NCBI RefSeq assembly: GCF_027497995.1
Contig: NZ_JAODBT010000004.1
Coordinates: 286,166 to 350,165, forward strand
Length of the DNA: 64,000 bases
Direction of reading: 5' to 3'
Source of the DNA: Stenotrophomonas sp. Iso1
GTDB lineage: Bacteria; Pseudomonadota; Gammaproteobacteria; Xanthomonadales; Xanthomonadaceae
The position numbers and the translations under genes were made by a program. Positions 26,838-35,924 of the stretch are shown in pieces; position 1 is the first letter of the stretch, and the number at the start of each line of letters is the position of its first letter. The notes below the pieces were generated by a model. That model was not told the DNA's origin, did no database searches, and saw only the letters and a list, made by a program, of their open reading frames with translations.

Positions 26838-28036
26838 GTCGCGCTGAGCGAGTAGCCCTTCAGGCGTGCCGCATAGGCCTGCAGCGCAGCACTGCCGCTG
26901 GCCTCTGCTTCCTGGCACCACTGCTGCAGCTGGCGCAGGCGATCAGCAGCGTCGTGGCTACGGGCTTCCAGCAACGCCGACAGCCGCGCGCGGTGTTCCA
27001 CCAGCTGCTGGATGCGGGGGCGCTGCTGCACCCATTGGTTCAGCTGTTCGCGGCAGGCTGGCTTGAGCCAGCGCCCATCGTTGACCAGGCCCTTGCGCAT
27101 GCGGCGCGGCAACAACTTGCGCAGCTTGGCACCGGCAGCAGCAGCTTCTTCTTTCAGCGCCGGTGTGAACACGTTGCGCTGGTAATCGGTCATGGCCTGG
27201 AAACGGTGCGACAACAATGCCCTCAGCGTGTCGGCATCGGGCACGGCAATGTTGGGGCGAATGTCCATGGTCGGCGCCACGCGCAGCACCTTGGCCAGAC
27301 GCAGCACCTGCAGCAGGCGGATGGCCTGCCAGCCGATATCAAACTCCCAGCGCCGCATCGAGAACCGCGCCGAACTCGGGAAGGCATGGTGATTGTTGTG
27401 CAGCTCTTCACCGCCGATCCAGAACGCCCACGGTGTCAGGTTGGTCGAGGTGTCGGCCGATTCAAAATTGCGGTAGCCCCACCAATGACCCAGGCCGTTG
27501 ACCACCCCCGCCGCCCAGAACGGAATCCACGCCATCTGGATCGCCCACAAGGCGATGCCCGGCAAACCGAACAACACGGTGTTGACCGCGAACAGCAGCA
27601 CCGGGCCAAGGTTGGCATGTGGGGTGTACACGTGACGCTCGACCCAGTCCTCCGGCGCGCCGCGCCCGTACTGTTCGATATCGGCACGCTGCGCGCGCGC
27701 TTCGCGATACAACTCCACGCCGCGCCAGAACACCTGGCGGATGCCCTTGGTGACCGGGCTGTGCGGGTCTTCCTCGGTCTCCACCTTGGCGTGGTGCTTG
27801 CGGTGGATGGCCACCCATTCGCGGGTGATCATGGAGGTGGTCAGCCACACCCAGAAGCGGAAGAAATGCGAGATCAGCGGATGGAAATCCACACCGCGAT
27901 GCGCCTGGCTTCGGTGCAGGTACAAGGTCACTGCGAAGATGGTGAGCTGGGTGAACACCAACAGCACCACCAGCATGCCCCACCAGCCCAGGCCGGCGAT
28001 GCCACCAGTGAGGAACGCAAGCAGCGCTTCGGACAT
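26834..28036 (-). CDS. acyl-CoA/fatty-acid desaturase
   Basis: A 400-residue membrane desaturase. The three histidine boxes are HRSQAH (41-46), HRKHH (78-82) and HNNHH (213-217), the order of delta-9 acyl-CoA desaturases, with four hydrophobic segments. It uses a di-iron centre and O2 to introduce double bonds into acyl chains. The C-terminal ~130 residues are a charged, helical extension (QQRPRIQQLVEHRARLSALLEA) longer than in the shortest family members. The ATG at 28036 has GGAG upstream. Confidence 0.9.
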   Translation of the reverse strand: MSEALLAFLTGGIAGLGWWGMLVVLLVFTQLTIFAVTLYLHRSQAHRGVDFHPLISHFFRFWVWLTTSMITREWVAIHRKHHAKVETEEDPHSPVTKGIRQVFWRGVELYREARAQRADIEQYGRGAPEDWVERHVYTPHANLGPVLLFAVNTVLFGLPGIALWAIQMAWIPFWAAGVVNGLGHWWGYRNFESADTSTNLTPWAFWIGGEELHNNHHAFPSSARFSMRRWEFDIGWQAIRLLQVLRLAKVLRVAPTMDIRPNIAVPDADTLRALLSHRFQAMTDYQRNVFTPALKEEAAAAGAKLRKLLPRRMRKGLVNDGRWLKPACREQLNQWVQQRPRIQQLVEHRARLSALLEARSHDAADRLRQLQQWCQEAEASGSAALQAYAARLKGYSLSAT

Positions 28037-28174
28037 TGCAGAACTCCAGGCAGGTCGGTGCCAGATGAAACCAGTGCTACACATCATGGGGCCTGCCGCT
28101 GCAAACTTCATCCGGCTGCGGCTCGTCCGTTGGTCGAATCCTCAGCTGCCTTTCACATCTGAACTCACGCCTGA

Positions 28175-29005
28175 ATGACCATTGCCCCGGCCGCCATCGC
28201 GGCACCGCTGATCGAACTGAACCACGCCTGCGTCGTCCGCGGCCAGGTGCGTGTGCTGCACGAACTCAACCTGCGCATCGAACAAGGCCAGCACACGGCC
28301 ATCCTGGGCCCCAATGGCTGCGGCAAATCCTCATTCATCAAGCTGATCACGCGCGAGTTGTATCCGCTGGCGCGCGCCGACGGGCCCACGCCGGTGCAGG
28401 TGTTGGGGCAGACGCGCTGGCAGGTAGACCGGCTGCGCTCGCAGCTGGGCATCGTCACCGGCGATCTCTCCAGCAACCTGTCCGACATGCCCGGGCTGAG
28501 CGTGGAGGAAGCGGTGATTTCCGGCTTCTTCGCCAGCTACGTGGTCCCGGCCCACCGCGATGTCACCGATGCCATGCGCCAGCGCGCCCGCGAGGCATTG
28601 GGCCTGGCCCGCGCCCTGCCGCTGCTGGGCCGCAGTTATGCCGAGCTGTCGGCCGGCGAAACCCGCCGCGTGCTGATCGCCCGCGCCCTGGTCAACCAAC
28701 CCAAGGCGCTGTTGCTGGACGAGCCGTCCACCGGGCTGGACCTGATCTCACGCCAGCACCTGATCGACACCATGCAGCACCTGGCCCAGCAGGGCATCAC
28801 CCTGGTGCTGGTCACCCATCACATCGAAGAAGTGATTCCGGAAATCGGCCGCGTCGTGCTGATGAAGGGCGGCCGTATTTTCGCCGACGGCCCGCGCAAT
28901 CAAATGCTGTGCTCGGCGTCGCTGTCGGACGTCTTTGGCGGGCCGATTGAAGTGCGCGAAGAAGAGGGCCGGCTGACCGCCTGGGTGGATGTGAAGCGGG
29001 TTTGA
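28175..29005 (+). CDS. ABC transporter ATP-binding protein (single-domain, partner not adjacent)
   Basis: A 276-residue ABC ATPase. Walker A is GPNGCGKS (45-52), the signature is LSAGETRR (LSxGE in place of LSGGQ), and Walker B is ALLLDEPS followed by VTHH. The insert between Walker A and signature includes VLGQTRWQVDRLRSQLGIVTGDL, similar to the YlmA/ModF-like ATPases. No permease or binding-protein gene is next to it, so the substrate is unknown. It may serve a distant permease or act without transport. Confidence 0.87.
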   Translation: MTIAPAAIAAPLIELNHACVVRGQVRVLHELNLRIEQGQHTAILGPNGCGKSSFIKLITRELYPLARADGPTPVQVLGQTRWQVDRLRSQLGIVTGDLSSNLSDMPGLSVEEAVISGFFASYVVPAHRDVTDAMRQRAREALGLARALPLLGRSYAELSAGETRRVLIARALVNQPKALLLDEPSTGLDLISRQHLIDTMQHLAQQGITLVLVTHHIEEVIPEIGRVVLMKGGRIFADGPRNQMLCSASLSDVFGGPIEVREEEGRLTAWVDVKRV

Positions 29006-29143
29006 CACACAGGAAATCGCGAACCGATGGTGATCGTCACCGGCACCGCGCTGTACCGATTTGCAGCGGCGGCGCTGTATTGAAGATGGGCAACAGCTGA
29101 AGGAGGCACCCGCGAAGGCATACCGCGCCCTACCGCAGGTGCG

Positions 29144-30022
29144 ATGATGCCGGTCCGTTCCGCTGTCCCCTTCATCGTTCCAATGTCATTTTTCGTCTCC
29201 CCGCTGCGCATTGCCGCAGCGCTCGTGCTGGCCACCGCGCTGGCCGCCTGCTCCAGTACGCCGTCCTCGCCTTCCGCTCCCGGCAAGGAAACCACCGACC
29301 GCGCGACTGGCTACCTGCACGGTGACGCCATTCCCGACAGTCTGGCGCTGAGCCCCGCGCCACCAGCTCCCGGCACCGCCTGGGCGCAGTTGGATGACGC
29401 CGTCGCACGGGAAGCCATCGCCATGCGCGGCAGCGCGCGGTTCCAGCAGGCACATACCGACGCCGACCTGAGCTTCCCCGCAGGCGCTGACCAGTTCAGC
29501 TGCGCGCTGGGTGTGTCGGTGACCGCCGCGCAGACACCGGCGCTGTACCGCTTGCTTGAACGCAGCCGCATCGATGCCAGCGCCGCCACCAAAGCCGCCA
29601 AGAACCACTACAAGCGCCCGCGTCCGTTCACCGTCAACAATGAGCCGACCTGCACGCCAGAAGACGAGGACGACCTGCGCAAGAACGGCTCCTACCCGTC
29701 CGGGCACACCGCCATCGGTTGGGCCTGGGCGCTGATCCTGGCCGAGATCGCACCGGACCGCGCCACCGCGCTGCTGGAACGCGGCCGCAACTACGGGCAT
29801 AGCCGCTTGGTGTGCAACGTGCATTGGTACAGCGATGTGCAGCAGGGCCAGTTCATGGGTGCTGCCGCCGTGGCGCGCCTGCACGACAACCCCGAGTTCA
29901 ATGCCGACCTGGTCAAGGCCCGCCGCGAGCTGGACCACGCGCGCACCCTCACGCTGCCGATGCCGCGTGACTGCGCCGCTGAAACCGCCGCGCTGACGTC
30001 GGATATCCCCGAAGCGCGTTGA
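29144..30022 (+). CDS. class A non-specific acid phosphatase (PAP2 superfamily), probable lipoprotein
   Basis: About 292 residues. The ATG at 29144 has AGGTG upstream; the ATG at 29183 would give a tidier signal peptide. A lipobox LAAC lies near residue 35, so it is probably a lipoprotein. The phosphatase signature is complete: KNHYKRPRP, GSYPSGHT, then GRNYGHSRLVCNVHWYSD. Class A enzymes hydrolyse many phosphomonoesters in the periplasm. It is monocistronic. Confidence 0.88.
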   Translation: MMPVRSAVPFIVPMSFFVSPLRIAAALVLATALAACSSTPSSPSAPGKETTDRATGYLHGDAIPDSLALSPAPPAPGTAWAQLDDAVAREAIAMRGSARFQQAHTDADLSFPAGADQFSCALGVSVTAAQTPALYRLLERSRIDASAATKAAKNHYKRPRPFTVNNEPTCTPEDEDDLRKNGSYPSGHTAIGWAWALILAEIAPDRATALLERGRNYGHSRLVCNVHWYSDVQQGQFMGAAAVARLHDNPEFNADLVKARRELDHARTLTLPMPRDCAAETAALTSDIPEAR

Positions 30023-30040
30023 TTCCCCGCGCAGTGCTAG

Positions 30041-30113
30041 TGCCGAGCCATGCTCGGCAGACGCATCGCGGGTAGACGCGGCGTTGCTCCGCATCACCCC
30101 ACGTGTGGTGCGG
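30041..30113. repeat. REP/SMAG-like palindromic element
   Basis: TGCCGAGC (30041-30048) and GCTCGGCA (30052-30059) form an 8-bp stem with a CAT loop, preceded by TAG. A second, imperfect stem (CCGCATCAC.. / GTGGTGCGG) reaches to about 30113. TAGTGCC..GGCA hairpins of this size resemble the SMAG repeats of Stenotrophomonas. A related copy is at 49393-49453. Confidence 0.6.
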
Positions 30114-30249
30114 CATCCGGCTCAGCATTCGCTGCGGCAGAGTCTCATCTGGCCCACAAATGATGCGCTGATGGTTTCCAACGTCACCGCCGTGGGCTCG
30201 CCAACAGCAGGCCGGTTACAGTCCGGGGTCTTACGTACTGGGGATCCCC

Positions 30250-31383
30250 ATGGCTGTGTTCCATCGACATTCCGGCCTGCGCACGCTGCTGGCCGCTGCG
30301 CTGCTTTCATTGACCGCCGCGACGGCACACGCGCAATCACCCCGTGTCATCGGCTACGTAATGGACAGCCCGGCACCGCTGCAGTTGTCCGCGGAAAAAC
30401 TGGACGTGGTGAACTTCGCGTTTGCCAGAGTGAAACTGGATGGCAGCGTGTATCTGCCCGATGAGGTTGATCCGGCACGGCTGCACGCGGTGGTCGCCAA
30501 GCGTGCGGACAACCCCTCGCTGCAGATCGTGCTGTCCATCGGTGGTTGGGGCGCCGGCAATTTTTCTGAAGCCGCCGCCAGCGAAACCGCGCGCACCCGT
30601 TTCATCGACAGCAGCGTCGCGCTGATGCACCAGTTCAAACTGGATGGGCTGGATATCGATTGGGAATACCCAACGCTGGGCGACGCCGACATCAGCCACA
30701 GCCCGGATGACCGCCACAACTTCACCGTGTTGTTGGAACAACTGCGCGCGCGCCTGAATGCCGAAGGCGGCCAACGCCACTACCTGCTGACCATCGCCGC
30801 CGCCGAAGGCCGTGCCGCTGAAGGTCTGGAGCTGCCGCGCATCGCGCAGTCGCTGGACTGGATCAACCTGATGACCTACGACTTCTACGGCAGTCTGACC
30901 AAGACCACTGGCCATCATTCCGGGTTGTCGCGTTCGCCGCTGGCCACGCCTGCCGGCCGCACCACCGTGGACGCGGTGAAGTACTTCCTGGATGCCGGCG
31001 TACCGGCCAACAAGATCAACGTCGGCGTGCCGTTCTACGGCCGCACCTTTGGTGATGTGGCACCGGTCAACAATGGTCGCTTCCAGAAATTCACCCGCGA
31101 GGGCGGATTCATTTCATGGCGCGACATCGTCCACACCCGCCTGAACAATCCGGCCTGGGAGCAGCATTGGGACGAGCAGGCACAGGTGCCGTGGCTGTGG
31201 AATCCCAAGGAGCGCCGCATGGTCAGCTATGACGACCCACGCTCGCTGGCGATCAAAGTCGAATACGTGAAACAGCACGGCCTGGGCGGCATCATGTACT
31301 GGGAGCAGCGGCAAGACGACAACGAGCAGTTGCTGGACGTGCTGCACAAGGGGTTGCACGACGCACGCGCGAACGTGAAGTAG
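30250..31383 (+). CDS. secreted GH18 chitinase-like glycoside hydrolase
   Basis: A 377-residue protein with a signal peptide cleaved after AHA (about residue 28). The GH18 motif DGLDIDWE is at 132-139, so Glu139 is the catalytic acid; SIGGW is at 96-100. It also has the conserved MTYDFYG and GIMYWE. GH18 enzymes hydrolyse chitin and related beta-1,4-GlcNAc polymers. There is no separate chitin-binding module. It converges on a TonB receptor gene, with a shared terminator region between. Confidence 0.9.
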   Translation: MAVFHRHSGLRTLLAAALLSLTAATAHAQSPRVIGYVMDSPAPLQLSAEKLDVVNFAFARVKLDGSVYLPDEVDPARLHAVVAKRADNPSLQIVLSIGGWGAGNFSEAAASETARTRFIDSSVALMHQFKLDGLDIDWEYPTLGDADISHSPDDRHNFTVLLEQLRARLNAEGGQRHYLLTIAAAEGRAAEGLELPRIAQSLDWINLMTYDFYGSLTKTTGHHSGLSRSPLATPAGRTTVDAVKYFLDAGVPANKINVGVPFYGRTFGDVAPVNNGRFQKFTREGGFISWRDIVHTRLNNPAWEQHWDEQAQVPWLWNPKERRMVSYDDPRSLAIKVEYVKQHGLGGIMYWEQRQDDNEQLLDVLHKGLHDARANVK

Positions 31384-31419
31384 GCGATCCCGCGTCGGTC
31401 ACGTCCCCGGCTTCGTTGG

Positions 31420-31451
31420 CAAAAAAAAAGGGCGCGGAAATCCGCGCCCTT
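31420..31451 (-). terminator. rho-independent terminator of the TonB receptor gene
   Basis: On the minus strand the order is a stem AAGGGCGCGGA / TCCGCGCCCTT followed by a run of nine T (31421-31429 read as A on plus). The plus strand has only TT after the stem, so it works mainly for the receptor gene. Confidence 0.88.
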
Positions 31452-31479
31452 CGTGTTGCGTTCCTGCTGCCTGCAACGA

Positions 31480-33807
31480 TCAGAAGTTGGCCTTGAACTC
31501 CACACCCCACAGACGCGGCTCGTTGATGAAGCCGGTGAGGTTGTTGAAGTCGATACCACCGGTGGCGCGGATCTGGTTGGTGATGTTGCGGCCATACAGC
31601 GCCACATCGTAATCACCGTCGTTCCACTGGTAACCCACGCGCAGGCCGCCTTCCAGCAGCGACTTGCCGGTGAATTCCTTCGACTCGTACAGGAAGAAAT
31701 TCACTTCACTGCGGTAGACCCAATCGGTGAACACGTAGAACTGCGCACCGTCGGCCAGCGGCAACGACCAGCGCGCGGTCATGTTGTGGGTCCACTCTGG
31801 TGCCTGCGGCAGCGAATTGCCGTTGATCAGCACCTTGCCATTGCCATCCAGCGGATTGGTGACGGTGCAGGACATGCAACCGGCAACGCTCAGGTCGGCA
31901 TCCTTGATCTCGGTATGGTTGTAGCCACTGCCCAGCGTGACCAACAGGTTGTCGGTGAGGTAGGCCTGCAGGTCCAGCTCGAAGCCCTTGCCCACGCTCT
32001 TGTCGGCGTTGAGCAGGATGTTGGCGTTGCCGGTGGAGCCGCCCACGGCGGTCAGCTGCTGGTCCTTGACGCGGTAGTGGTAGACGCTGGCATTCAAGCG
32101 GGCGCGGTTGTCCCAGAAGTCGGCCTTCACGCCCACTTCGAACGACAGCACGGTTTCCGGCTGGGCCACGGTCTTTTCATTGAATGCGCCCGCCGACTGG
32201 ATCGAGCTGCCACGGAAGCCGGTGGCGACGCGGCCATATACATTCACATCGTCATTGACGGCGTAAGTGGCCGATGCATCCCAGTTGAATTTTTTGTCCT
32301 TGGTCGACGCCGCCAGGTACGGGTCCACCGCATCACCAGCGGCGAATGCCGCCTGCTGCGCCGCGAGCAGACCGGCCAGATCGCACTTCGGAATGCCATT
32401 CGGGTCCAACGACGGGCCGATGCACGGCGCAAAGCCGGTGTTCCAGTAGTCCTTCACCGTCAGGTCTTTCTTGTCGACGGTGTAGCGCACGCCCGCACGC
32501 AGTTCCAGCTTGTCGGTGGCCTGGAAGGTGGCGCCGCCGAATACCGCCCACGCATCATTGGTCTGGTTGATGCGCTGGAAGCCATCCTGCTTGCTGCCGT
32601 TGGTGGTGTCGTAGCTGACGCTGTCGACGTCGTAGTCTTCCTTGAAATAGAACACGCCGGCCTGCCAGTTCAGCGGGCCATCGCTGAGCGACTCCAGACG
32701 CAGTTCCTGCGTCCATTGCGAGTGCTTGGGAATGCCATCGGCCGTCTCCGAGGCGAATGGCACTTCAGCGGTGAAGTACGGGCCCGAGGTGCCGTCGATG
32801 TCGCCGACGCTGAAGGTGTCCACGGTCTCGTAGCCGGTGATCGAGGACAGCTTCAGATTGCCGAAATCCCAGCTCAGGCGCGCGTTGGCACCACTGCTGT
32901 CCAGCTCCGAATGGTTCAAACCATCGATGGAGACCTTGTTCTCGTCGAAGCCTGGAACGAAATCGTTGCTTCCCTTCTTGAAGATGTTGCCGCGGAACAG
33001 ACGGGCGGTGCCGTTGAGGTGGCGGCTGTGTGCGCCCAGCAACGCTTCAAAATTGTCGCCTTCGTAAAGGAACTGCACGCGCACGGCCGACTCGTCATAG
33101 CCTTCCAGGCCATCGTTCGGGCCGGAGCCGGTGTTTTTTACCCAATCGTCGCGGCGCTGGTACAACGCCGACACGCGCGCCGACCAGCGCGCGCTCAACG
33201 CACCACCGACGGCGGCTTCCACATTCCACAGGTTGTCGCTGCCGTAGCCGACCTTGGCGTAGCCGTCGAACTCCTGGGTCGGGCGCACCGAATCGAACTT
33301 CACCACGCCGGCCGGTGTATTGCGGCCGAACAGCGAACCCTGCGGGCCACGCAGTACTTCCACCTGGTCCACGTCGAAGATCGGGAAGCCTTTCAGGATG
33401 GGGTTTTCCTGCACCACGTCGTCATAGACCAACGACACCGGCTGCGAGGTGTTCAAGCGGAAATCGGTGTTGCCGTAGCCACGGATGTAGAAACGCGGGA
33501 AAGCGCGGCCGAACGAGGATTCGATGTTCAAGCTGGGCACGCGGCCGGACAGATAGCGCACGTCGGTACCGCCGGACGCCAGCGCATCGAGTTTTTCACC
33601 GCTGACGGTGCTGATCGACACCGGCACGTCCTGGATGTTTTCCACTTTGCGTGCGGCCGTGACCTTCACGGCATCCAACGTGGCAGCTTCCTTTTGTGCG
33701 GTGGTCGCGTCCTGGGCCATCACGGCCGAGGGGAGCAAAGCGGCTAATGCAACAAACAGCGGATGCGCCACCGGGAAACGGCGACGAAAGGGATGGGTCG
33801 GGGACAT
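31480..33807 (-). CDS. TonB-dependent outer membrane receptor
   Basis: A 775-residue TonB-dependent receptor. The signal peptide ends at VMAQ, followed by a TonB-box-like region (ATLDAVKVTAARK) and a plug domain with RFYIRGYGN, VDQVEVLRGPQGSLFGRNTPAG. The beta-barrel ends in a terminal Phe (VEFKANF). A CMSC pair lies near residue 645. Nothing identifies the ligand; no Fur-like site is seen upstream, and the neighbour is a chitinase, so a carbohydrate ligand is possible but unproven. Confidence 0.92.
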   Translation of the reverse strand: MSPTHPFRRRFPVAHPLFVALAALLPSAVMAQDATTAQKEAATLDAVKVTAARKVENIQDVPVSISTVSGEKLDALASGGTDVRYLSGRVPSLNIESSFGRAFPRFYIRGYGNTDFRLNTSQPVSLVYDDVVQENPILKGFPIFDVDQVEVLRGPQGSLFGRNTPAGVVKFDSVRPTQEFDGYAKVGYGSDNLWNVEAAVGGALSARWSARVSALYQRRDDWVKNTGSGPNDGLEGYDESAVRVQFLYEGDNFEALLGAHSRHLNGTARLFRGNIFKKGSNDFVPGFDENKVSIDGLNHSELDSSGANARLSWDFGNLKLSSITGYETVDTFSVGDIDGTSGPYFTAEVPFASETADGIPKHSQWTQELRLESLSDGPLNWQAGVFYFKEDYDVDSVSYDTTNGSKQDGFQRINQTNDAWAVFGGATFQATDKLELRAGVRYTVDKKDLTVKDYWNTGFAPCIGPSLDPNGIPKCDLAGLLAAQQAAFAAGDAVDPYLAASTKDKKFNWDASATYAVNDDVNVYGRVATGFRGSSIQSAGAFNEKTVAQPETVLSFEVGVKADFWDNRARLNASVYHYRVKDQQLTAVGGSTGNANILLNADKSVGKGFELDLQAYLTDNLLVTLGSGYNHTEIKDADLSVAGCMSCTVTNPLDGNGKVLINGNSLPQAPEWTHNMTARWSLPLADGAQFYVFTDWVYRSEVNFFLYESKEFTGKSLLEGGLRVGYQWNDGDYDVALYGRNITNQIRATGGIDFNNLTGFINEPRLWGVEFKANF

Positions 33808-33978
33808 GGCGGAGAGAGCCTGGTTGGGGAAATGGGGACTGCGCCTAGCACGGGATTGTTGCAGTACAACATTCGTATCGCAAACGTTCAGGTATTCAGC
33901 CGCATGACGCCTGTCAGGGGCGTGAAGTCCACGGGATGCATAGACTTGGCATCCCTATCCTGCTCCAGGCTATGCGCC

Positions 33979-34992
33979 ATGACCCAGTGGTATTTCCATG
34001 TCCCCGGCAAGGCCGACCGCGTCGGCCCCCTCGATGAGGAAGCCGCCCGCCAGTACGCCCAGGCCAACCGCCAGGCGCTGGCGTGGCGCGACGGCATGCA
34101 GGGCTGGCAGGCAGTCGCCCAGGTCCCCGAATTCGGCGGCCAGATCGCACCACCGCCAATGCCGCCGCCGGTGGGTGGCAGCCGCAACCGCGCCGATGAT
34201 ATCGACTTCAAGATCGTCGGCCAGGAAATGCAGTTCGTCGAAATTGAACTGGACCCGGGCGAGAGCGCCATCGCCGAGGCCGGCGCACTGATGTTCAAGG
34301 ATTCAGCGGTACAGATGGACACCGTGTTTGGTGACGGCTCGCACACCGGCCAGGGTGGCGGCTTCATGGACAAACTGATGTCGGCCGGCAAGCGCGTGAT
34401 CACCGGTGAAAGCCTGTTTGCGACCGTCTACACGCACACCGGCAGCGGCAAGGCCAAGGTTGCCTTCGCCGCACCCTACCCCGGCACGGTGCTGGCGATG
34501 AAGCTGGACGAGCACGGTGGCAAGTTGATCTGCCAGAAGGACAGTTTCCTGGCCGGCGCGCGCGGTGTGCAGATCGGCGTGCACTTCCAGCGCAAGGTGA
34601 TGACCGGTCTGTTCGGCGGCGAGGGTTTCATCATGCAGAAGCTGGAAGGCGATGGTTGGGTGTTCGTGCATGCCGGCGGTTGCGTGGTCGAACGCGAGTT
34701 GGCCGCAGGCGAGCGCATCGATGTGGACACCGGCTGCGTGGTGGCCTACCACGCTGGCGTGGACATGGACGTGCGCCGCGTTGCCGGCCTGAAGAGCATG
34801 TTCTTCGGTGGCGAAGGCGTGTTCCTGGCCACCCTCACCGGCCCGGGCAAAGTGTGGCTGCAGTCGCTGCCGTTCTCGCGCCTGGCCGGCCGCATGTTCG
34901 CCGCTGCGCCGCAAGGTGGCGGCCAGAGCCGCGGCGAAGGCTCGGTGCTGGGCGGGCTGGGTCGCCTGCTGGATGGTGACAACAAGTTCTGA
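33979..34992 (+). CDS. TIGR00266/AIM24-family protein with N-terminal GYF_2 domain
   Basis: A 337-residue protein starting MTQWYFHVPGKADRVGPLDEEAARQYAQ, a GYF_2-type domain (about residues 1-50, ending AWRDGMQGWQAVAQ). A Pro-rich linker PPPMPPPVGGS leads to an AIM24/TIGR00266 domain (about residues 75-320) with PGESAIAEAGALMF and FVHAGGCVVERELAAGE. The function of AIM24 domains in bacteria is unknown. There is no signal peptide; GYF domains usually bind Pro-rich peptides. Confidence 0.85.
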   Translation: MTQWYFHVPGKADRVGPLDEEAARQYAQANRQALAWRDGMQGWQAVAQVPEFGGQIAPPPMPPPVGGSRNRADDIDFKIVGQEMQFVEIELDPGESAIAEAGALMFKDSAVQMDTVFGDGSHTGQGGGFMDKLMSAGKRVITGESLFATVYTHTGSGKAKVAFAAPYPGTVLAMKLDEHGGKLICQKDSFLAGARGVQIGVHFQRKVMTGLFGGEGFIMQKLEGDGWVFVHAGGCVVERELAAGERIDVDTGCVVAYHAGVDMDVRRVAGLKSMFFGGEGVFLATLTGPGKVWLQSLPFSRLAGRMFAAAPQGGGQSRGEGSVLGGLGRLLDGDNKF

Positions 34993-35009
34993 TGCCGTCG
35001 TGAGTTCCG

Positions 35010-35041
35010 TAGCCCGGTGATGGTGCAGCCCCGCCGGGCTA
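35010..35041 (+). terminator. hairpin after the AIM24 gene
   Basis: TAGCCCGG (35010-35017) and CCGGGCTA (35034-35041) form an 8-bp stem with a 16-nt loop, 18 bp past the stop. It has no T-run. Confidence 0.45.
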
Positions 35042-35197
35042 TGGAACCGCATTCGAACGCATGCAGCAGCGGTGCCTTCTGCCTGCCATTACGAAGCAAT
35101 CTCCTGTTGCCCTGCATGCGCCGGCCAGACCACCTTGCCGGCCTCCAAAGCCGTCGCCATACTCGCCGCATTCATTTTCAGTGGAAGGCAGGACGCC

Positions 35198-35818
35198 ATG
35201 AACGCGCAGGACAATGTCTACGCTCCACCGCAGGCGTCACTGACGCTGGAAGAAGTGTCAGAACGTTCGGGCTTTCCGCCGTTCTACGTGGTTTCCATCA
35301 CCAAGCTCGTGCTGCTCTACGTCGCGACACTGGGCTTCTATTCGCTGTATTGGTTCTGGCGACACTGGACGCTGCACAAGCGCGACAAGAAACTCAACAT
35401 CTGGCCGGTGCCGCGCTCCATCTTTCCGATCTTCTTCGCGCACAGCTTGAACGAGGAAATCGACTATCGGCTTCGCCGCTCAGACAAGGGCTATAAGTGG
35501 TCACCGGGCATGTGGGCCACCACGTACGTGGTCTCAGCAATCGGTGCACGCATCGTCAGCCGGTTACCCGATTCCATCTTGCCTGCCCTTCCGGGCTTCG
35601 GAATCGGCATCCTGCTGCTCGTCGCCAATGCGCTGGCCCTCGTCCATGCGCAGCGCGCGGCCAACCTCGCCAGCGGTGATCCCAACGCCACCGGAAATTC
35701 ACGACTGACCGCCGCAAATTGGGTATGGCTGGTGTTGGGTGGGCTGTACTGGGTGGTGATCGTGCTGGGGATACTGACCATCATTTGGGTGCCCACGGTG
35801 TACGTTCCGGCAAGCTGA
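35198..35818 (+). CDS. integral membrane protein, DUF4234-like
   Basis: A 206-residue protein with four to five hydrophobic segments (about residues 30-52, 105-120, 128-147 and 175-200). The ATG at 35198 follows GGAAGGCAGGA. The N-terminal part (ITKLVLLYVATLGFYSLYWFWRHW) resembles DUF4234-type membrane proteins. No catalytic motif is visible. It stands between the AIM24 and patatin genes without clear operon ties. Confidence 0.65.
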   Translation: MNAQDNVYAPPQASLTLEEVSERSGFPPFYVVSITKLVLLYVATLGFYSLYWFWRHWTLHKRDKKLNIWPVPRSIFPIFFAHSLNEEIDYRLRRSDKGYKWSPGMWATTYVVSAIGARIVSRLPDSILPALPGFGIGILLLVANALALVHAQRAANLASGDPNATGNSRLTAANWVWLVLGGLYWVVIVLGILTIIWVPTVYVPAS

Positions 35819-35924
35819 ATCTGGCCGCGGATGACAGCCGCAGCTAAACCAACGGTTGTCCCGTCGCAGGCCTTGGCAACGCAAAGCGCTATGCTGGCGC
35901 CCTTTCCAACCACCCCTATTCATC

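Noticed and set aside
31453..33747. A 764-residue open frame on the plus strand
   Set aside because: It lies fully antisense to the TonB receptor gene, whose translation has signal peptide, plug and barrel features. The antisense frame has repetitive His/Val/Ala-rich composition and no family features; such frames are common in GC-rich DNA.
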